From assembly GCA_947568835.1 (NCBI GenBank), contig OX387608.1:7354001-7418000 (forward strand): DNA of 64,000 nt. Reading direction: 5' to 3'. Within the stretch, counting starts at the first letter, position 1; each line of letters starts with the position of its first letter. Below are positions 44,487 to 57,400 of the stretch, piece by piece. The position numbers and the translations under genes were made by a program. Source of the DNA: Protonemura montana. Lineage: Eukaryota; Arthropoda; Insecta; Plecoptera; Nemouridae. The notes under the pieces were generated by a model, which did no database searches, was not told the origin of the DNA, and worked only from the letters and a program-made list of their open reading frames with translations.

Positions 44487-44800
44487 GATGGTTTTTAGAC
44501 TCATGTCTACTTGATTTATCCTTAGCACAAGTTTTTAGAAAAACTATTTGAACTGAGTTTTGAATGCTAAGTAAAGGGCTACTAAATGGTAGCATCCTAA
44601 ATGCATCTAAATTTTGTTTAGATGCATTTAGGAAGCTTGAACTAGGTAATTTTTATAATTTTATGTGGTTCTTTTGTTATCGGAAAATTGTCAGGACTGC
44701 TCAAACCTCTGAAGAAGTAACTAGTATATGTTACGAAACGTCGGGAAATTTAGTAGCCCTTTACTTAGCATTCAAAACCCACTTTAAATAGTTTTTCTAA
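44487..44800. mobile_element. two family A copies, head to head
   Basis: A minus-strand copy (44487-44611, internally deleted) and a plus-strand copy (44617-44800) meet at their 5' ends, giving the hairpin CCTAAATGCATCTAAA (44596-44611), loop TTTTG, and its exact complement (44617-44632). The plus copy has the CTGAAGA...GTAAC/GTTAC...GAAACGTC motif at 44709-44742. The pair lies 170 bp past the Gart stop codon, so it may fall in the 3' UTR. Confidence 0.7.
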
Positions 44801-46469
44801 ATAATGATTGTTTTCCTTGTGACTGTGTTTTTTTTTTTTTTTTTTGCTTAACGTTGAACAAATATGCTTGAAACCCTGAGATTAAAATATTGAAGGATTA
44901 TCTGAATTCCTATACAATGTTGATTCTTTTAACACATGTGGCTTTCGCTCGCTTAGCATTGCTAAAGCATATATATTTCATAAATTTCATTTGAAAGTTT
45001 GTCTTGAAATTTGAGAAAATTGCAAAAATGTCTTACTCAGCTATGCATACGATGAATTAATTAGTGCGGATTAGCGACGCACTGTTTTGATAACGGGGCA
45101 ATTTGGCACCGGTCTTATGGCGTCGGTGAATAAGTGGATAATGATGATGATGACAATGAACCTTACCAGGATTAGAAGGAATGAGGGGAAACCCGGTGTC
45201 GGCACGTAGCCTACTCTTGTCAAAGAGCACATAGAGGACCACCGAGAGTCAACCAACACAGTTCAACGCCATGAGGAATAGTGTCTTGATACCATTCCGT
45301 TACGTACAAGGTAATGACTTGAAATGTTAACAACGTTACTCCCAGCAGTGAAATTAAAGCAGAGGAAAATGTTTAGTTACTTTTATTATGTTTAGTTACA
45401 GTCTACATTCTAAACTTACATATGCATCTTAAAATTCAAGAGTTCGAGCGGAAGAACTCCTGGTTGACACTAAAATGTGTATATATTTTTAGTGTTCGAC
45501 GGCCTGGATGATTTTAAATGACTGAACTGTAGCTACTACAGAATTAGGTAGATCTGAAAGTCCTAGAATGGCACAATTAGGAATTAAGGCAAATGCCAGA
45601 AGATGCCAAAGTTTTCTTTCTTACTAAGATTCACAGAGCGCATATACTATTATTTTATTCATAAGATATCTCTTGTAATACCTTGCTTGTCATGGTGATT
45701 ACTGTGACTTTCTGTGGCGATTTCAAAAATAATATTTCAGAACCTTTTTTCCGTTTAATAATACCATTTTCTTCGAGTGATGTGACTCAAGAGTCATAAG
45801 AGTCGGCAAAAATGGAATGTGCTGTAATGTAAACATTGTAAGCATTACCGGTATCAGCGTTATTGCCGGTTTAATTAGGTCACTAGGTTTTATTAGTAGA
45901 CATTCTGTAGATGATTACCTGCCTAAGCACTTACCATGGAAGTATACATGTTCAGCCCTGGGCCTAGTCAGGTAATATGGAGAGCTCTTCAGTCGAGAAG
46001 AGAACTGTACTGAAACAGTCATGTTAGTGTCTGGGAATAAATCTACTTCAAATCTTAAACAAACATTTGATTAATTTGGCGTAGTTGTCTATAGAGTACG
46101 CTACTTGATGAGGCCAAAGTGACACAACACTAGTGCAGAACCATTTGATTTGAATTGCAGTGTAATTTAGGTTGTGTAGAGATTTGTTTTTCAAGTCTCA
46201 TCGCTAGCCATTTTAGTTCGAAGTTGTCAATTGGAACAATCGAAATGGCACTTCGATATTATATGGCGATTCAAGAGGCACGAAAATTTTGGACGAAATG
46301 TACAATACGTGAGAGAAGAAGTATCTGCTCCCACATTAATGTAAAATAATTATACTCAATTTCAAACACGATAAGATTACTACGAATGGATTCCGTGCTA
46401 TTTCGCGGCGAGCGAAACTAATTAGTGTCCAAGCATCTCAATCCTAGTCAGCGATAAGGCAATCTTATC
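44801..46469. other. intergenic between Gart and the next gene
   Basis: Contains the SINE fragment at 45055-45248 and otherwise AT-rich sequence without a recognised exon. Confidence 0.35.
45055..45248 (-). mobile_element. 5S-derived SINE, 3' part
   Basis: Tail (TCGCTAATCCGCACTAATTA variant) and distal body up to CACTCGGTGGTCC; the head and proximal body are missing. Diverged from the reference copy at 33925. Confidence 0.65.
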
Positions 46470-46603
46470 TTTCGCCACTCGTGGGTCCAGCAGAAATCAG
46501 TCTCGTGGACCGGAGACTTTCAGCGATTATTCCCGCCGGGTTGGACTCCTGTCAGCCACCTGCAACCCGACTTCAGCGGCGATATCACTTGTTGCAGTTT
46601 CAG
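46470..46603 (+). promoter_or_regulatory. candidate initiator and noncoding first exon of the downstream gene
   Basis: A TCAGTC initiator (46497-46502) is followed by a GC-richer stretch without a long frame that ends in a good donor, TTGCAGTTTCAG|GTATGT (46603/46604). The first coding exon at 48412 starts after an acceptor and carries its ATG a few bases in, so an upstream noncoding exon is expected about here. Not proven. Confidence 0.35.
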
Positions 46604-47383
46604 GTATGTTCATATTTTTATCATGCATTTAAACTGTAAAATTAAGCGTCTTGGGGCACAAAATAAGCAGCACAACTTTGCGGACCCCTTGAATAGGGTC
46701 GAAGAATAACAAAATGTGAATAGATTATTTTATATAGGATAAAATAGTTGTCGTTTTGCAATGGGAAAATAGAAACTGGTTTGCTTTCAAGTGTCCATGC
46801 ACAACTGCAAGCAGGTAACCACATTCACTGGGGGTTTGTGAATTTATCATAGAGGTGTTGACCTTGGAATTGGGAGGTCATAGGGTTGACCCTAGTGTCC
46901 TGCTATCCTGATCGTGGTTCCCCGTGATAGCTCACAACCACTCAATGCAAATTCTGAGGTAGTCCCTTTTTAATAGGGTAAGACCGTTTTCTAACCCTAA
47001 CTTAGTGATAACCAGACTTTTCAGGTACGCCTTTTGAGCTTTGTGATCTGAGTTGCCTGAAACAACAAAGACATAATATTTTAAAAAAAACTTGGCATTC
47101 ATATATTTTTAATGCTGCACAACGGCATGTGCATTTGGAACAGAATAGACAACTCTTATCTCGTTTGCACTTATAAAAGATATCACAGCCGATAGTCTAC
47201 GTGATTTAGATGAATCGCACAGCTGCTTGATTGATCGATAACGAATATTACATGTGTTTGCAGACACTTACGTTTAATACACTCAACGGTTTAATCGCTC
47301 ACGATTAGGGGAGACTGGGACTAGTTGTTACAGGGGCAAGTTGTTACAATCGACTTTAAAAATAGGGAATTTGAAATATCGCG

Positions 47384-47830
47384 GTGTCATCATGTAGCAT
47401 CATGTTCATCAAAGATATCCCAAAGCTGCTAACTACAAACGGGGCCTACCACTCACACGACACCAGAAGAAAAAACGAGCCCTGTCTTCACAAACACAAT
47501 AGAGAATTCTTCAAAGCTAACCCCATATACGCCGGCTCAAAATTGCTCAATGCCTTGCCCAAGGCTATTAAAGAAAAGGAAGGTAGCGCCTTTCAATCTC
47601 AGCTCAAGCTATATCTGATAGAGAAGTGTTTTTATATTAAAGAATTTTTTCTGCTAATTAAACAGGGTCCATATAATGTATTTAGGGAATCACTAAGGAA
47701 TGTTTTAGTTTAATACTTACCGCTACCCGGTGATTTCTTGCAGATTGTTATGATCAGCTTATTTGTTTTATATTTGTTTATTTTTTTTTATCTGGACGAC
47801 AGAGATTGTAAATCCATGAACCCTATCAAA
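47384..47830 (+). mobile_element. 3' end of a non-LTR retrotransposon (LINE)
   Basis: The 109-codon frame contains NGAYHSHDTRRKNEPCLHKHNR... and a SKLLNALPKAIKE motif. The pattern H-x-(Y/H)-x-T-R-x-K then 'xxxNxLPxxIK' is typical of the region just after the reverse transcriptase domain in jockey/RTE/CR1-like LINEs of animals. The copy is truncated at its 5' side, as usual for LINEs, and ends in the CCACATTGTGGATTATAAAG region. It is in the first intron of the gene that follows, sense strand. Such LINEs could supply the machinery that moved the SINEs, but no shared tail was seen. Confidence 0.6.
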
Positions 47831-47924
47831 AATCCACATTGTGGATTATAAAGACTTGAAGTTAGACGGACACAGATGTCCATCCGTATTTAAAAAATAT
47901 TCACTTTCATGACTAAATACAAAA

Positions 47925-48115
47925 ACATACGAGATACATCAAATAAGACGCAGACCCAGCACGCAATGTTCGTGTCCGCCAACCCCTCGAACACAAAATC
48001 ATACAAAATACATGAAATATAGGCCACACGCAAAATTCGTGTCCGTCTGCCCTTCGAACACATAATCATACAACATACATGAAATATACACCGAACCCGA
48101 AGTTCGTGGCCGCCT
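47925..48115. repeat. 68-bp tandem repeat, about 2.7 copies
   Basis: CTCGAACACAAAATCATACA (47987) and TTCGAACACATAATCATACA (48055) head successive units that each contain ACATGAAATATA and GTTCGTGTCCGCC-like words. No gene product is suggested. Confidence 0.6.
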
Positions 48116-48424
48116 CCAGAGTAAAATGTACCCAGCACTACACTTTCACAAAGGGTAAGTGCATCTATCGGAACACTTTCAATGAACACACCCTTAGACA
48201 CTTCACATCATCAACTTGACATCGACACCTAATATACGACCTAATATACCTTAGAAAACTTCTTAGCAAACTTAGCAAACTTTTTTACATTAAAACAAAT
48301 TCACAAAAGGTTGTATTTCTTGACCAAAAAAGTAAAAGTATGCCGAATACCCTGGACAACACCACCGCAAACAACCAACGGCTTTACTGTAAGCCAACGC
48401 CGTCTCGTTTCAGAGCCCATCGCC

Positions 48425-51400
48425 ATGGTGTTGGCCCTGTTAGTGCTGTTGTGGCGGTTCGTGACAAGCAAAGACCCTCCACCAGTGTTTGACGTCTACA
48501 GACGCCCGGGGAAATGGTTCCTGCTCAAGTACTACGTCTTCCAATTGATATTCAGATTCCGGCAGGTTGGTATTAATACGCGCAATTTGGCAATTCTGCG
48601 CAAGATCCGTGGTTTTCTTAGAGAATGGAGGTTAAGAGTGGAGGGCTCAAACTAACGAATACTGAAATTTCTTGCCGTGGTATTAAAAAAAAAACCGTGG
48701 ACGGTTCTTAGGGCTGTTGGACAGGAGAAATGGTGAATTTTACAAATGCTTTCTTCAGTTTTGAGTGCATACATTCTTAAATTGAGCAAAGAATTGCTTT
48801 GTTTTTACAAACAAGTCTGCTGGGTTGGTTACTTTTGAGACCTTGGGAGTCAAAACTAACAAAAATGTCATTTTCATGCAAAAATTAATCTTCATTATCA
48901 AAAACTCCAAGTCACAATAGACTGAAGGTAGGTTGTACACAGTGAAAAATAGAAACATTTCTAGAATATATTTTTAGTAATTGAAAGTGGTTAAATTGGT
49001 TAACAATAAAGTAAATCTAACTAGACAGCGGTGTTTTTCTGCAAAAAGGAATTTGCCTGCACTATTTCAACTACATTTTGAAAACTCCAAGACTGTAACC
49101 TCCTTTTCAGTGGCAGAACAAACGCGCAAAGACCGACAAGTCGGGAGCCAAGAAGACAGGTGCCGGCTACGGGGTCAACACGCACAGCCACGCCGATCTG
49201 ATGGACCAGGCTCAGCCACTGTCTAAGGATATCAACGTGAGCTTGCCAGTCTTTCGCTTCTAAAGTAGAATGCGCTAAGAAAACCGTGAGAGATTTTGCT
49301 GAAATTATAAATTTTTGGTTTGTTTCGTATTCAAAATTGGGAGCAGAAACCTGTATCTAGAAAACTGGAGATAGAAACATAAATTTTGAAAAGCAAGGAT
49401 AAAAAAACTGACGGAGGATCGTTGAGAAACTCAGTTTAAATAAAAATTTCTTGCAGTGGAGAGAGAGTGTGTGCATGTTACGAAACCCTAATAACCATTC
49501 AAATATTTACGCCCAAACGGGGACCCGAACCCTGATCTCCACCTGTCTTGGGTGTTGCTGTAACCAATAAAGCTAATTAAACAAGTAATTTTTGAGAGGA
49601 TTTGCGTGCATTTGATGGGACTGACATATCTCCAAGAAGTAGAACCATAAGGTTGTAAATACTCACAGTCACTGTGATTCCAGTGACGCTAAACCAAGTC
49701 ACAACCTGTCAAACCCGAGTAACTTCAAAATGACATTGGATGTGTTTAGTTCTGTGAAATCTGATTTAAATTGCAAATTCTTATGAACAGAGCCCTTTTT
49801 TAAATAGAAACATTTATGACATGCCAAAAAATTGGAGTAGGAGACTTGAGGTAAAAAGTTAGGGGTAAAAGGTGCACAAGAAAACCAATCTAAAAAATGT
49901 ACAAGAATATGCATTGCTTTAATCAGAAAAATACATGATTATTTTTGAAATGTCACTTATAGTAAGTGCATATTTTGTGATCAGTTCTGTTCTTATTGAT
50001 CGTTAGTTTTTTTTTGTGATATCCACAGACCAAACCTGTTCTGAAGCTTACATCTAGTTAGCTACCTGAGAGCTCTACCTCCAGTTCTGTCGGTCCATTC
50101 TCGCAACACCTATTACCTGCTTGATGCACGAAAATCAGCTTCCACTGCACGTGGCAAGACTTTTTATTAATGTGGTGTACTCGGTTCGATTCCCTCTGTA
50201 GGCGTTCGACGCAGTCTTCTTCATCGGCTCCAGCCAAGACGGACACGCTCTGATAGTCGGCACGGAGAGGCGTCAGCGCGGCATCATCAACGGCCTCGTC
50301 TACCTACTGGTAAATCACCCCATAGCGGGCAAAGTTTCCGTAAATAAAGGTCAGCTCATTTTCAATCATGGATAAACCAGCATTCTTGACCAACGGTTGT
50401 TAGTTTCAGTTTCGATACATGGGGAAAAACGTGATATTTTTAACGCGTCATGAAATTATATTGCCTATAGCGATGGGTGGAATAATATTTTCATGCGATC
50501 GACATAACTTGAATTTAAACAAACATATTTAGATCACGAAATATTTCTTTCTTGAAAATCTATGTGTTATTAACGGCGTATTCGACTGGCTGCCCCGTTG
50601 CGCCCCAGGTGTACTCTGGGAGCGATCTGTGTGTTCGACTGGGCATGTGACTCTGCCCCAGTGCAACTTTCACGTGTTGGACTGGGCATGTGACTCTGCC
50701 TCAGTGCAACTTTCACGTGTTCTACTGGGCATGTGAATCTGCCCCAGTGCAACTTTCACGTGTTCTACTGGGCATGTGAATCTGCACCAGTGCAACTTTT
50801 ACATGTTCAACTGGCAGATTTGCTCGCTCTCGGGTCACTTCTCTCTGGTACACTTTGCTTACTCCAAATATTTAGATTGTCTAAACAAATGAATGCACTG
50901 AAAGCTAGTGAGCACGTGTTCGGGTGGGCGCGCTCTCCCTCAGAGCTGGTGCAAACCCAGAGGAGAGCATGTCGTCATCGAGCAAGTTTGAAATCCCCTC
51001 TGGTGCAGGTCAGTCAAAAACGCCATTAGAGTTATTGAGGGAGTTATAATGATAGATTTTGAGGGGATAAGAGAACAAAAACTATCGAAGAATACGTCTA
51101 GCGCGTGTCTGTCGCTTTCCGAGCCTAACTCAAGTGTTCTCAATGTCGTTAGGTCCCCGGCAAAGGGCTACTGTGCAGCAAAAAGCTGCCTGACACCGTG
51201 CTTTTCGGCGCCAAGGAAGACGTGTTCGGCGCCGAAGGGATCCTTCTGGAACCGGTTGTACCCATGCGTCGTTGGCGACTCCAGTTCGACGGGGACATGT
51301 ATCTGCAATCAGACCCCACGGTCCAGGTAGAAAAAGGGAACATCTTTTAGCTAAAGCCATCTTAAGGGAGCTGGTTAATTTTTTTGGAGGAATTCACCTA

Positions 51401-54400
51401 GCTTTGCAGTATTGTGCTCTTTGTCCAGTAAACTTTAAACAAACAATATTGATGCTATTGTCCTGGACAGGATACGTGCCGAGACCGGGTTGCTTCTAGG
51501 CTCACATGTTGCGACAAGGTTAGAGCCTTTACAGGAAAAGCGCCCAGACAGTGTGACAAAGGGACAAGGCTAAACACTGGCCCTTAGTGCTACTGTGAAG
51601 GAGCATCCAACGAAGTGCGTCAAAGAGACAAGGCTAAGCGGTGGCCTGTCCTTGGTGCTGTTGGACAGGAGCAGCCAACAAAGTGTGTCACAGGGACAAG
51701 GCTAAGCAGTGGCCAGCCCTTAGTGCAGTTACACGCTAACATGATGCTTGCCAATACCAGATTTACCCTACACTCCCATCTTAGCTCGGTTAACCTTTTG
51801 ACCTCGTTTTCAATTGCAGGTGAGAGTAAAGATTGAAGCGGACTGGCGGTCTAAGATGCCAGTGTTCAACTACGACACCGATTTGCATCCCTCAACGGTG
51901 TCTACGTCGATCGCTAAGGAGCCCTGGACAAGGGAGTACTTTAAGAGTCTCGAAGAGTGCGTACATGCTAGCCCAAAGTATTTGTCGATCCCTAGCAAGA
52001 TTTTGTGTTTTTTTTTATATCCAGCAAAGAAAGACAGTAGTGTTTCTCATTTCATTGAGTGGATTAAGGATTGAGATCAATCTTGAGATAAAACCCGTCT
52101 GTGGTACTTAAAGCCATTAAGCCGTTGCATTGACCTATGAGTTCCCATTTTGATAGCTGATATCAAAAAACAGGATTGGAAAAATCGTACACACCCCCTA
52201 GTCAACAGTTTTTCTGAGGTAGTAATTGCCAAAATTGTATACATACGTCAACCTTGGCTATTGCTTCCATAAAAAATCACGTTGTGCTGATTTATTGCAT
52301 TATTGCAGAGCCCACCAAACGCACTACGAACAGATGGGTCATCTGACAGGCTTTGCCGAAATCTCGACCGCCGATAAAAGAGACATCCTCTCGCTCGACA
52401 TGCAATCGTTCCGCGACCACAGCTATGGTAAGACTGGGGTGGATTTTAAAGCCGTACACATTTCTTCAGTTCGTCTATATGTATCTCATGGCATTCGCAC
52501 CTGATTAAGCATGCCAGACATAATTTCTACCAATCATTTACGGACATTCAGCTAGAGGGTAAAGGCAGATTTTGGGCCATATGCGTCCGTGGGGCTATCT
52601 GTGTTGTTCTTAAGGAAGAAAACACTTGAAATTTCTCTATATCTGAGGAAGAAACTCAAAACAAGTGGTAAATTTGGCTGGCTCTACCGTGGCGCCCTAG
52701 GTCTGAACTAGGGGGATCTACGTGTTCTACTTGGCATTTGACTCTGCCCCAGTGCAACTTTCACGTGTTCGACTGGGTATGTGACTCTGCCCCAGTGCAA
52801 CTTTCACGTGTTCGACTGGGCACGTGACTCTGCCCCAGTGCAACTTTCACGTGTTCGAGTGGGCATGTGACTCTGCCCCAGTGCAACTTTCACGTGTTCG
52901 ACTGGGCAAGTGACTCTGCCCCAGTGCAACTTTCACGTGTTCGACTGGGCATGTGACTCTGCCCCAGTGCAACTTTCACGTGTTCGACTGGGCATGTGAC
53001 TCTGCCCCAGTGCAACTTTCACGTGTTCGACTGGGCATGTTGACTGCCCCAGTACAACTTTCACGTGTTCGACTGGGCATGTGACTCTGCCCCAGTACAA
53101 CTTTCACTTGTTCGACTGGGCAAGTGACTCTGCCCTAGTGCAACTTTCACGTGTTCGACTGGGCATGTGACTCTGCCCCAGTGCAACTTTCACGTGTTCG
53201 ACTGGGCCTGTGACTCTACCCCAGTGCAACTTTCACGTGTTCGACTGGGCATGTGACTCTGCTCTAGTGCAACTTTCACGTGTTCGACTGGTCATGTGAC
53301 TCTACCCCAATGCAACTTTCACGTGTACGACTGGGCATGTGACTCTGCCCCAGTGCAACTTTCACGTGTTCGACTGGGCATGTGACTCTGCCCCAGTGCA
53401 ACTTTCACGTGTTCGACTGGGCATGTTGACTGCCCCAGTACAACTTTCACGTGTTCGACTGGGCATGTGACTCTGCCCCAGTACAACTTTCACTTGTTCG
53501 ACTGGGCAAGCGACTCTGCCCTAGTGCAACTTTCATGTGTTCGACTGGGCATGTGACTCTGCCCCAGTGCAACTTTCACGTGTTCGACTGGTCATGTGAC
53601 TCTACCCCAGTGCAACTTTCACGTGTTCGACTGGGCATGTGACTCTGCCCCAGTGCAACTTTCACGTGTTCGACTGGGCCTGTGACTCTACCCCAGTGCA
53701 ACTTTCACGTGTTCGACTGGTCATGTGACTCTGTCCCAGTGCAACTTTCACGTGTTCGACTGGGCATGTGACTCTGCTCTAGTGCAACTTTCACGTGTTC
53801 GACTGGTCATGTGACTCTACCCCAGTGCAACTTTCACGTGTTCGACTGGGCATGTGACTCTGCCCCAGTGCAACTTTCACGTGTTCGACTGGGCATGTGA
53901 CTCTGCCCCAGTGCAACTTTCACGTGTTCGACTGGGCACGTGACTGCCCCAGTGCAACTTTCACGTGTTCGACTGGGCACGTGACTCTGCCCCAGAGCAA
54001 CTTTCACGTGTTCAACTGGGCATGTGACTCTGCCCCAGTGCAACTTTCACGTGTTCGACTGGGCATGTGACTCTGCCCCAGTGCAACTTTCACGTGTTCG
54101 ACTGGGCATGTGACTCTGTCCCAGTACAACTTTCACGTGTTTGACTGGGCATGTAACTCTGCCCCAGTGCAACTTTCACGTGTTCGACTAGGCATGTGAC
54201 TCTGTCCCAGTGCAACTTTCACGTGTTCGACTGGGCATGTAACTCTGTCCCAGTGCAACTTTCACGTGTTCGACTGGGCACGTGACTCTGCCCCAGTGCA
54301 ACTTTCACGTGTTCGACTGGGCATGTGACTCTGCCCCAGTGCAACTTTCACGTGTTCGACTGGCAGAGTTGCTCGCTCTCGGGTCACTCCCGTCTGGGGT

Positions 54401-57400
54401 AGAGTGTAGTTTCAGTTTTGCTCATTTATTGCTTGTTCTCAGGCAAGAAGCGAGACTGGGACTTGATGCACAGGTACGCCTTCCACATGTTCTTCCTGGA
54501 GGACGGCACGGCGGCGTCCATCGGGGTCATTTCGCAACCCTGCACCTGCTCAAGGTCAGTCACACATAGCACGCTGATAGCTTACAAGTCTTTATTTCTT
54601 AAAAAAAAAGGATGGTGAAAAAGATTGTTATTATAATTGCACGGCAATGCTCTGATTTGAAAGACGCTCGGTCTTTATGGCCGCATAACCAAAAAAAAAA
54701 TAGTTTCCCTTTTATGATTGAAATCCATTCGAATAGGAACAACGCGTAGAAATATTAGCAAGTACCTTTAGCAGTGTAGAGCATTGCGAATTGCGAGTGG
54801 AGAGTGATTTTACTCTATGGTTCAATTCATCTTCCGTGCTTAGCATTGATGAAGAGATTGGTTTTACTGGCTCATTGGGTTGATGGGTTGACTAATCATC
54901 TCCGAACAAATATCGAAATTTGATGTTTCGTCTCATTTTATGTTGGCTTTGTTGGAAATTTCCAACACCTCACCTCTGAATGTACAGTCCCCTAGAATGT
55001 ACAGTCCCATCCGACAAGCAAATTCGGTTAGCAGAGAATGGCAGAGAAAATGGACTGGTTTGCGCTAAATTTATCTTTAAACATGGTAACCTCAGCGACT
55101 GATAATCATAGATCGGTATTTGGAGTGGTAATTATTTAATTGTAGATGTTTGTTAATAAGACGGCTGCAATACGGCATCAAGTAAAATCCTCCGTTAAAG
55201 TGTGTTGCCGACTCGCTGACTCAGCAGAAAGCTTAACATTAGGCGCTGGCTTGCTGACTTTTCCTTTATACATCTCGCTTTTACTGTTTAAAAAATCCGC
55301 CACCTACAATTTAAAAATGTGAGCAAACCCACGTCCTTAGCCCACCTTGGTATGTTCTTTTGTAACTTAATTTTTTTTAATATTTGTCTTTAGAAAGCTT
55401 TATGCTTTTCTTAAAAACTCTTTCAGAAATTGAAAAATGTAAAATCTTGTTATACAATCTTTGCTATGGAAATATATATCTATACATTTCGACTTTACAA
55501 TTATTTGTTGTGATTTTTGATGAAAATGTGCTTTAGTCTTGATTGAAAGCAAAGCTGTTAAGCCAACCAGTTTAATAAACGTAACAAATCTAAGTCCTGC
55601 TTCATTCAAAATCGGGTTAACCGTTTGATCGGTAGAAAGCGAACAATTACACATAAAAAAAAAATAGAATTCATGTACTATTTATTTTCCGGATAGTCTT
55701 AACTGACTCTCGCTACACTTTCGTGTTTCTTTTTTACTATGAGACACACTTATAAGCAATAAACCCTCAAAAATTGGTGCCCAATCGGTGAGTCAAACTT
55801 CGATCTTCACCTTTGATATTGTCGCGAACTGCATGATTGCAGTTAGTGCTTTGGTGAGCTGTCGCGTGCAGGTAGGAATTAGCACGGTAAGCGTCAGCAA
55901 TATCCAAATGGCCCAGCTGTATTCATGTGGTCAGGAAATGTGTCAGAGAGAAACCAGCTCCCGGGTTGAACGGTCCTGATTCTAAACTATAGATTTGGTG
56001 AGCAAATTATTATGATTCATTCTTTCCAATTATATCCCGGCAAGTTACGACCTCTCACATTGCCAAGCGAGATCTTTCGGCCTAGCATAAGCAACAGTCT
56101 AAATTCTGGTCGTAACAACATCATTGATCCATTCCTTTAAAAGTCGTTTAATTATCACTCCGTAATGAGTAATCACTAGCTCTTCGCACATAATGCGTCG
56201 TATGACAAGTAATTTAACTGGCTAAAACTATGCTATATGCTTTTTCCACTACAAGTCCATTCACCTAGTAACTCAAAACAAATGTATAAATAAATTATTA
56301 TTATTATATTATTATATTATTATTATTACCTTGCTTATCAACGACAGCACTGTTCGGAGGAATCCTGCTATTCGCGTTGTACCATCCTTTGGAAGAGATT
56401 TTAAGCCGGTGATCTCCGTGGTGCTCTTCGACCGGAGTAGGCTACGTGCCGGCACTGGGTTCCCCTCCTCTCTACTATGCTAAGTTAGGTTCATCATCAT
56501 CCTCATCATCAATTACTCATTCACCGACGCCATGAGACCAGTCCCAAAGGGCCCGTTGTCAAAATAGCGCGTCTTTAATCGACCTGTTACTCGACGCCAT
56601 GTTGTTGTTGTCCGCGCAGTCTGACGGCGGGCTTCATCAACACGCCCGACGGCAAAGTACATCCTGTCGAGTGGTGCGATCTTGAACTGTTTCGCCACGG
56701 CGAGGGTGGGACTCCACCAACCGACCACATGTTCGTCTTCAAAGCAGGTAACCTCCTACTGCAAAGATGCAAAGATATCTCCTAATTTATAGGAACCTCC
56801 ATATGGAATATATTTCTTATTTTTTGCTATCGTAAGATTCAGAAGAATAGACAGACCTGTGAATTTTTGTAAAACACATTTCGTACTCTTTATAAAGTCT
56901 TTGTCTCTGGGTTACATTTTATTTGTACAATCTTTGGAGACTGCCCGAAATCTACAATCTCGTCAAAGTTATTTAATTCAAAATCTATTTTTACACTGCA
57001 TACATTTGTCTGCATGGTGTATAATGAAGTAGTTAGTAACTCAGTGAAAGTAATGAAAATTATTATCGGCTGATCGCCGTTTTTTTTTATTTTGCTTTTT
57101 AGCTAATTTGTTGTGCCAACATCCTTTGTTTTTCGTGCTATTTAAAGATTTTGTTTTAATCATTTAAGCAAAAGTGGGAATTATTTTGTAGATATATTAT
57201 AAGAATTCTGCAATCACAACTGAAATTGCAATCATGAGCTTTGTAGCAATGCTGTAGGGCAGTCCTTGGTATTCTCTCGCGGGCCCGACTGGAGTATCTA
57301 TGATATTCAGGTTCCAAAATGCATTTACAAGAATTTTTGTGACTATCATTCCAGTCAAGTATGTAACCCTTCGTTTTTCACCCACTCTCAGGCGGCAAAG

